This document shows positions 59,071-64,000 of a stretch of 64,000 nt of DNA, one piece after another; position 1 is the stretch's first letter; the number at the start of each line of letters is the position of its first letter. The stretch is from Geovibrio thiophilus (lineage in GTDB: Bacteria; Chrysiogenota; Deferribacteres; Deferribacterales; Geovibrionaceae). The position numbers and the translations under genes are program-made. The stretch is from assembly GCF_004087915.1 (NCBI RefSeq), contig NZ_CP035108.1:1178001-1242000 (forward strand), read 5' to 3'. The notes below the pieces were generated by a model that saw only the letters and a list, made by a program, of their open reading frames with translations, had not been told where the DNA came from and made no database searches.

Positions 59071-60411
59071 ATGAAAACAGATTCTAAATGCCCCACAAAT
59101 ATCTGGCATCCGTGTACACAGATGAAAGACCTTGAAGCTCACCCGCTGCTTGAAATTGAGCGTGGAGAGGGAGTTTATCTCATAGATAAAAACGGCAAAA
59201 GATACATAGACGCCGTATCCTCATGGTGGGTAAACCTTTTCGGACACTGCAACCCGAAACTCACGAATGCCCTGAAAAAACAGGCGGACAGGCTTGAGCA
59301 TGTCATATTCGCCGGAGCTACCCATCAGCCTGCCGAAGAGGTCGCGGAAGGGCTGCTTGCTCTCACACCTCCGGAGCTGAACAAGATCTTCTTTGCGGAC
59401 AACGGCTCGTCCGCAGTGGAATCCGCCATGAAGATGAGCTACGGCTACCGCAGAAACACAGGCAATGCCCGCAAGAACCGCTACGCCTTCCTCACTGACG
59501 GCTATCACGGCGAAACTCTGGGATGTCTTTCCGTCTGCGGGGAGACCATGTATGCGGATCTTTACGGCGACATAATGATCGATAATATCAAGGTTCTGGG
59601 ACCGGACTGCTTCAGATGCCCGTGCGGGAAAAAACGCGGCGCATGCTCTGCGGACTGCTTCGGTTTCATGGAAAAGGCGCTGAGGGAAAATTCAGAAATA
59701 CTCACCGCTGTTCTCATCGAACCGCTTATCCAGTGCGCCGGAGGGTTTAAGATGTTTCCTCCGGAATACCTTGTGAAGCTTCGCAGCCTGACCACAGAGC
59801 TTGATATACACCTTATTTTCGATGAAATAGCAGTCGGCTTCGGCAGGACAGGCACAATGTTTGCCCTTGAACAGGCGGGGGTATGCCCCGACATGCTCTG
59901 TCTTTCCAAAGGCATAACCTCTGGTTATCTGCCTCTTAGTGCCGTTCTCACGACTGATGAAATTTTTTACGGATTTTATGACGACTACTCCGCAGGAAAG
60001 GCTTTCCTCCACAGCCACAGCTACACGGGCAACCCCCTTGCGTGCTCAGTTGCGGCGGAGACACTGAGAATCTTCCGTGAGGAGAATGTCATAGAGACCA
60101 ATAAACCAAAGTTCGCCCATATGCGCAAATGTATTGAGGACGTTTTCAGCGGGCATCCGAATGTGGGTGAGATACGTCACACAGGCTTTGTGACCGCCGT
60201 GGAACTGGTCAGAGACAGAAACGGAAATGTACCGTTTGACTCAGGACTCCGCACAGGCTTTCAGATATACAGAAAAGCGGTTGAAAAAGGCGCTCTGCTT
60301 CGCAATCTCGGCGATATTATCTACTTTATGCCGCCCTATGTGATAAGCAGAGACGAGACGGAAACCCTTGTGAGTATAGCCCGTGAATCGGTGAGAGAGG
60401 TGCTGGGGTGA
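59071..60411 (+). CDS. bioA: Adenosylmethionine-8-amino-7-oxononanoate aminotransferase
   Basis: 446 residues from ATG 59071; the frame upstream to 59035 lies in promoter DNA. IWHPCTQMKD, SSWWVNLFGHCNP, FFADNGSSAVESAMKMSYGY, FDEIAVGFGRTG and the PLP-Lys motif LSKGITSGYLPLSAV are present. It converts KAPA to DAPA using SAM or Lys as amino donor. Its stop overlaps bioD. Confidence 0.95.
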   Translation: MKTDSKCPTNIWHPCTQMKDLEAHPLLEIERGEGVYLIDKNGKRYIDAVSSWWVNLFGHCNPKLTNALKKQADRLEHVIFAGATHQPAEEVAEGLLALTPPELNKIFFADNGSSAVESAMKMSYGYRRNTGNARKNRYAFLTDGYHGETLGCLSVCGETMYADLYGDIMIDNIKVLGPDCFRCPCGKKRGACSADCFGFMEKALRENSEILTAVLIEPLIQCAGGFKMFPPEYLVKLRSLTTELDIHLIFDEIAVGFGRTGTMFALEQAGVCPDMLCLSKGITSGYLPLSAVLTTDEIFYGFYDDYSAGKAFLHSHSYTGNPLACSVAAETLRIFREENVIETNKPKFAHMRKCIEDVFSGHPNVGEIRHTGFVTAVELVRDRNGNVPFDSGLRTGFQIYRKAVEKGALLRNLGDIIYFMPPYVISRDETETLVSIARESVREVLG

Positions 60412-60971
60412 GGCTGTTCATCTCCGGTTCGGGAACAGGGGTGGGGAAGACATTTTTCTCCGCTCTGCTGGCGAAGCATTTACACGGGCAGGGCATGGAT
60501 GTTTCCTATATCAAGCCCGTGCAGACAGGCTATCCTGCGGATGATGACGCTGCTTTTGTAAAAAGCTTCTCAGGCATAAAAAAAGCGAAGACTCTTTTCA
60601 CGGCGGAACCGCCTCTCGCACCGTGTCTGTGCTTTGACAGGTTTCCGTTTGAGGAGGCTGCTGCGGCTGTAAAGGCGGATGATTCGGAAATCGTTATAGT
60701 TGAGGGAGCGGGAGGGATAGCTGTCCCTCTGGATTACATCCGTATGACATGGGAGATCCCCAAGGAGTGCGGGCTTGAGGTGATTATTGTAATTCCAGAC
60801 AGGCTGGGCTGTGTGAACGAGGCTGTGCTTAATTACTCCTTCCTTATGGAAAAAGGAGTGAGATTTAATGGTTTCGCCATGAACAGACACTTCTCCGCCG
60901 CGGAAAGCGACAGCAAAAATTCGGGGATAATTGAAAGAATCATCCCCGCTTCAATAGCATATTTTTTTTGA
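60408..60971 (+). CDS. bioD: Dethiobiotin synthetase
   Basis: 187 residues, a little shorter than E. coli BioD. P-loop SGSGTGVGKTFFS at residues 6-18, YIKPVQTGYP, and VEGAGGIAVPL. GTG start inside the bioA stop. It closes the ureido ring of biotin; bioB is not in this window. Confidence 0.93.
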   Translation: MRLFISGSGTGVGKTFFSALLAKHLHGQGMDVSYIKPVQTGYPADDDAAFVKSFSGIKKAKTLFTAEPPLAPCLCFDRFPFEEAAAAVKADDSEIVIVEGAGGIAVPLDYIRMTWEIPKECGLEVIIVIPDRLGCVNEAVLNYSFLMEKGVRFNGFAMNRHFSAAESDSKNSGIIERIIPASIAYFF

Positions 60972-60980
60972 TCAGGCTCT

Positions 60981-61430
60981 TTATTCAAACAGAGCTGATA
61001 CGTCAGCGTTGTAGCTGATCCGTCCCTGACCTGCGTTAGCCGCTCTGTTGGACTCGGCGATTGTTTTAAGCAGGCTGTCGGTGTCACCTTCCTCAATATT
61101 TGCTTCCAGAGCCGCTATGACAGCCTCAAGGTTTGTGCTTCCCTCAGTACCGAAATAACTTGAACCCAACTGGAAAAATTTTTCCAGTGCCGCCTTCTGC
61201 GCTTCAGTTGTTGCCGTGTCTTCTGACGAGTAGCTGTTCAGCATATCCAGAGCCGCCTGAGAGATCTGCACCTTATCCAGAACGGAAGTTGATGAGTCTG
61301 TTTCATCTGCGGATTTGCCTATGAGGAGCGGATTGGCGCTTTCCTTTGCCGATTGAAGGGCGGAGGAAGAATCATTTTTAAGAAGTTTGTTATACTGCTC
61401 CAGCATTATGCTCTTGGCTGTGACCTGCAT
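60981..61430 (-). CDS. Hypothetical protein
   Basis: 149 residues from ATG 61430 with CGGAGGC upstream; a longer start at 61478 has no ribosome site. The protein is acidic and rich in Ser, Ala, Thr and Asp, with a predicted helical middle (SVLDKVQISQAALDMLNSYSS). No signal peptide or membrane segment. I recognise no family. The 'DKVxIS' segment is reminiscent of anti-sigma or flagellar small proteins but is too short to rely on. It is convergent with bioD. Confidence 0.6.
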   Translation of the reverse strand: MQVTAKSIMLEQYNKLLKNDSSSALQSAKESANPLLIGKSADETDSSTSVLDKVQISQAALDMLNSYSSEDTATTEAQKAALEKFFQLGSSYFGTEGSTNLEAVIAALEANIEEGDTDSLLKTIAESNRAANAGQGRISYNADVSALFE

Positions 61431-61514
61431 TTTTTGCCTCCGAAATGTTTTCGTTTTTTTATAAGTAGCAGTCCGCATGCCAATTTGCTATATTGCACGG
61501 CGGAGGACAGATAA

Positions 61515-62360
61515 ATGACAAAGACACCCGTGGAAAAGCTTCTGAGTCACCGTTTCAGGGGTTATGCCCCCGTTGAGCATACCTTTTCCGGCTTTCTTGA
61601 GGCGGCAAAAAGCTCCGTTAAATATTTTGAGATAGACACCAGAGCCTCAAAGGACGGTGTGGTCTATGTTTTTCACGATCCTTACATTCATGGGCATATC
61701 TTTCCTCAGACCGGAAGCACGGTTATCGACAGCATAAATATATATAATGATGAGCCTGTTCCCCGCCTTGACGACGCTCTGAGGATATTCAAGACAGATT
61801 TTTCTTCGGATACAGTTTTTTGCCTTGATATTAAGGACATAGGTTTTGAAAAGGAGCATATTCGCCTCATAGAAAAGCACGGGCTGGAAAAACAGGTTGC
61901 TATAGTTTCATGGTGCGCTCTCGCGTTGATGAATTTCAGCAGGGAAGGTTTTTCCGCCCCGCTGTTTCTTTCCTATCAGAGTCTGTTTTCCTACGGACTC
62001 AGAGGGCGGCTTACCGAATTTCTCGCTCAGAACCGTATAAAAGTGAAAAAATACAACGTATTTACCGGAAAGAATGTTTTTGAGTCCATTCCGCGTGAGC
62101 TTTATCAGGGCTATTTTCATTCTCTGAGGTGCCGCACCCTGCCTGATAAGCTTCTGAAAGTTATCCGGAAATCCGGCGGCGGAGTATGCGTGGCGAAAAA
62201 CCTTATCTGTCCCGAACTGGTTTCCTACTGTAATGAAAACGGACTGAGGCTTTGGGTTTATTCCGTTAACGAGATAAACGCCTACAGGCGGTTTGCCTCT
62301 ATGGACGGGGTGGATATGATCTTCTCCGACAGGGCGGAAAGCATTTTTAAAGAACTCTGA
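61515..62360 (+). CDS. Glycerophosphodiester phosphodiesterase family protein
   Basis: 281 residues, TIM-barrel GDPD family. N-terminal LLSHRFRGYAPVEHTFSGF keeps the HR...E pattern, although the usual HRG and EN are altered. YFEIDTRASKDGVVYVFHDP supplies the metal-binding Glu, Asp and His. The end LRLWVYSVNE and GVDMIFSDRAE also fits. It would hydrolyse glycerophosphodiesters. The altered motif could mean a different substrate. CGGAGGA precedes the ATG. Confidence 0.87.
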   Translation: MTKTPVEKLLSHRFRGYAPVEHTFSGFLEAAKSSVKYFEIDTRASKDGVVYVFHDPYIHGHIFPQTGSTVIDSINIYNDEPVPRLDDALRIFKTDFSSDTVFCLDIKDIGFEKEHIRLIEKHGLEKQVAIVSWCALALMNFSREGFSAPLFLSYQSLFSYGLRGRLTEFLAQNRIKVKKYNVFTGKNVFESIPRELYQGYFHSLRCRTLPDKLLKVIRKSGGGVCVAKNLICPELVSYCNENGLRLWVYSVNEINAYRRFASMDGVDMIFSDRAESIFKEL

Positions 62361-62366
62361 ACATAA

Positions 62367-62392
62367 AAAGAGGAGCCCGAAGGCTCCTCTTT
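62367..62392. terminator. Bidirectional terminator between GDPD and acetate symporter
   Basis: AAAGAGGAGCC and GGCTCCTCTTT pair over 11 bases around a CGAA tetraloop. T-rich DNA follows on the plus strand (TTCTGTTTT), and a T-run follows on the minus strand, matching the convergent genes. Confidence 0.85.
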
Positions 62393-62428
62393 CTGTTTTG
62401 TTATTTAAGGAGATAAAAAGGTGTTGTG

Positions 62429-63997
62429 TTATTCCGCACCCACTCCGAGGTATGTTCTTATTTTTTCCTGCTCGAATTTTTCCTGCGATTCAGGCTCGGG
62501 CGCAGTCACTGAGCCAATGAAAGCCGCAATGAAAGCCACTGTCATGGAGACAATCGCGGGGTTTTTCAGCGGGAATACAGCCTGCTCAAAGCCGAGCAGA
62601 CCTACCCATATAACAGGGCTGAGAATTATGCAGACGGACGCTGAAACAGCGCCGGCTATGATTGACCATACAGCGCCCCTTGTGCTGAACTTTTTCCACG
62701 TGATGGAAAGAAGCAGAGCGGGGAAGTTCGCGCTTGCGGCGATGGCAAATGCCAGACCAACAAGGAAGGCAACGTTCTGGTTTTTGAAAAGAATGCCCAG
62801 CGCAACTGCCGCCACGCCGAAGATTACCGTTGCTATTCTTGCCACCTTAACCTGCTCAGCCTCTGTCGCCTGACCTTTCTTAAACACGCTTACGTAGATG
62901 TCGTGGCTCATCGCGGATGATGCCGCGAGGGTAAGACCCGCAACAACCGCGAGGATCGTGGCGAAAGCAACCGCGGCTATGAAGCCGAGGAAGGGTTTAC
63001 CGCCGAGAGCCGCGGCGAGGATGGGAGCAGCCATGTTGCCGCCCTTGTCTATTCCGGTAATGAAATCCTGTCCGACAAGCACAGCCGCACCGAAGCCAAC
63101 TATGGGAATTACGAGGTAGAAGTAGCCGATGAAGCTTGTCGCGTATGCAACGGATTTTCTCGCTTCTTTAGCGTCAGGCACCGTGAAGAACCTCATAAGG
63201 ATGTGAGGCAGACCGAGAAGACCGAACATAAGCGCCAGACCGAGTGAAAGAGCCTCTATGGGGCTTGTTACGAATCCGCCGGGTTTAAACATTGTTTCAA
63301 ACCCGTACATGTCGCCCACTGCGCCGAAGAGATTTCCGGGGTTGAAGCCGAACTTGAAGAGAACAAGCCCCGCAAGAACAGTAACACCGAAAAGAAGAAG
63401 AACCGCTTTGATTATCTGCACCCATGTGGTAGCGAGCATTCCGCCGAAAAGAACGTACAGAAGCATAACTGTTCCCACGAGGATTTCAGCCAGCTCGTAA
63501 GGCATGCCGAACATGAGCTGTATAAGCTTGCCGGCACCCACCATCTGCGCGATTGTGTAGCAGAGAACCACGAGGATTCCGCCCACAGCGGAGGCGATGC
63601 GTATCGGACGGTTTTTAAGTCTAGAGGAAACAACATCCGCGAAGGTGAATTTACCGAGGTTTCTGAGAGGTTCCGCTATGAGGAACATAAGAGCAGGCCA
63701 GCCCACAAGCCAGCCGACAGCGTATATTGCGCCGTCGTAACCCCGCAGGGCAACCATTCCTGAAATACCGAGGAAAGACGCTGCGGACATATAATCGCCC
63801 GCGAGAGCAAGACCGTTCTGAAAACCTGTAACACTGCGCCCCGCGGCGTAAAATTCACTTGTGGTCTTAGTTTTTCTTGCCGCCCAGTATGTGATCATAA
63901 GGGTTCCGGCAACTATGATGGCAAAGAAAAGGAGCGATATGGGATCTGCCTTGCCCGCCTGAAAATTTGCAAGTCTCTGAGCAATAACTTCATTCAT
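62429..63997 (-). CDS. actP: Cation/acetate symporter, ActP type (SSS family)
   Basis: 522 residues, about 13 membrane helices. [33 protein letters not shown] is the sodium:solute symporter entry segment (split here into [11 protein letters not shown] and [12 protein letters not shown]), and [14 protein letters not shown] follows later. The sequence type is that of ActP acetate permeases. The start ATG at 63997 is three bases from the right edge, so its upstream control and a usual small DUF485 partner gene would lie outside. Acetate uptake fits an acetate-oxidising respirer. Confidence 0.9.
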   Translation of the reverse strand: MNEVIAQRLANFQAGKADPISLLFFAIIVAGTLMITYWAARKTKTTSEFYAAGRSVTGFQNGLALAGDYMSAASFLGISGMVALRGYDGAIYAVGWLVGWPALMFLIAEPLRNLGKFTFADVVSSRLKNRPIRIASAVGGILVVLCYTIAQMVGAGKLIQLMFGMPYELAEILVGTVMLLYVLFGGMLATTWVQIIKAVLLLFGVTVLAGLVLFKFGFNPGNLFGAVGDMYGFETMFKPGGFVTSPIEALSLGLALMFGLLGLPHILMRFFTVPDAKEARKSVAYATSFIGYFYLVIPIVGFGAAVLVGQDFITGIDKGGNMAAPILAAALGGKPFLGFIAAVAFATILAVVAGLTLAASSAMSHDIYVSVFKKGQATEAEQVKVARIATVIFGVAAVALGILFKNQNVAFLVGLAFAIAASANFPALLLSITWKKFSTRGAVWSIIAGAVSASVCIILSPVIWVGLLGFEQAVFPLKNPAIVSMTVAFIAAFIGSVTAPEPESQEKFEQEKIRTYLGVGAE

Positions 63998-64000
63998 GTG

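Overview
The window (about 64 kb, roughly half G+C) reads as the chromosome of a Gram-negative, anaerobic or respiring bacterium, most likely of the phylum Deferribacterota (Geovibrio/Denitrovibrio/Seleniivibrio type). That is an inference from gene content and protein style: an ActP-type acetate symporter, an Mrp-type antiporter with several D-like subunits, the ftsEX-envC-ctpA-divergent deacetylase string, and a ModE/ModABCD molybdate system. No rRNA, tRNA, prophage, transposase or CRISPR array was recognised. Almost all the DNA is coding.

Layout. 1-5361: information-processing and division string (mutL end, miaA, hfq, DUF4416, unknown, ftsB-like, xseA, greA, terminator). 5454-12700: transglutaminase-like secreted protein, small esterase, exonuclease III, AEC transporter, tex, then almost 900 bp of repeats. 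12708-19749: a tight eight-gene minus-strand operon with two P-type metal ATPases, a small HMA-like protein, three small membrane proteins (two with Pro/Tyr-rich tails, one MamC-like), another small membrane protein and a triple-FeoA protein. It resembles the ferrosome (fez) iron-storage organelle loci and is the most exciting system here. 19886-28505: dus, tsaD, cell-envelope genes through ftsE, and a receiver-GGDEF protein. 28712-34457: argS, SPOR protein, GH153-like protein, protoporphyrinogen oxidase, elbB. 34605-38988: molybdate regulon (modE with a clear ModE box, modC, modA, modB, modD). 39097-46088: surE, small lipoprotein, large TPR protein, exbB-exbD-tonB-like, midA-like methyltransferase. 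46207-53737: Mrp/Mbh-type antiporter operon on the minus strand. 54080-56361: Cys-rich FeoB-associated-type protein, def, ParB-like protein, lipopolysaccharide-kinase-like protein. 56517-60971: divergent biotin genes (bioF-esterase-bioC against bioA-bioD). 60981-63997: unknown protein, GDPD, acetate symporter.

The second notable system is an interspersed repeat family at 7081-7308, 11814-12067, 36286-36608 and 42881-43080, with a decayed relative near 46120-46196. Each copy has invariant linkers and three hairpins whose stems differ between loci but stay self-complementary, while the loops are conserved. Every array has the same orientation as the gene upstream, and most begin within a few bases of that gene's stop codon. 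Two arrays have duplicated neighbouring host DNA: the tex 3' end and the exbB upstream region.

Three small genes not usually called are described: a 40-residue lipoprotein (39851-39973), a 42-residue membrane protein in the antiporter operon (48250-48378) and a 44-residue Cys-rich membrane protein (54080-54214).
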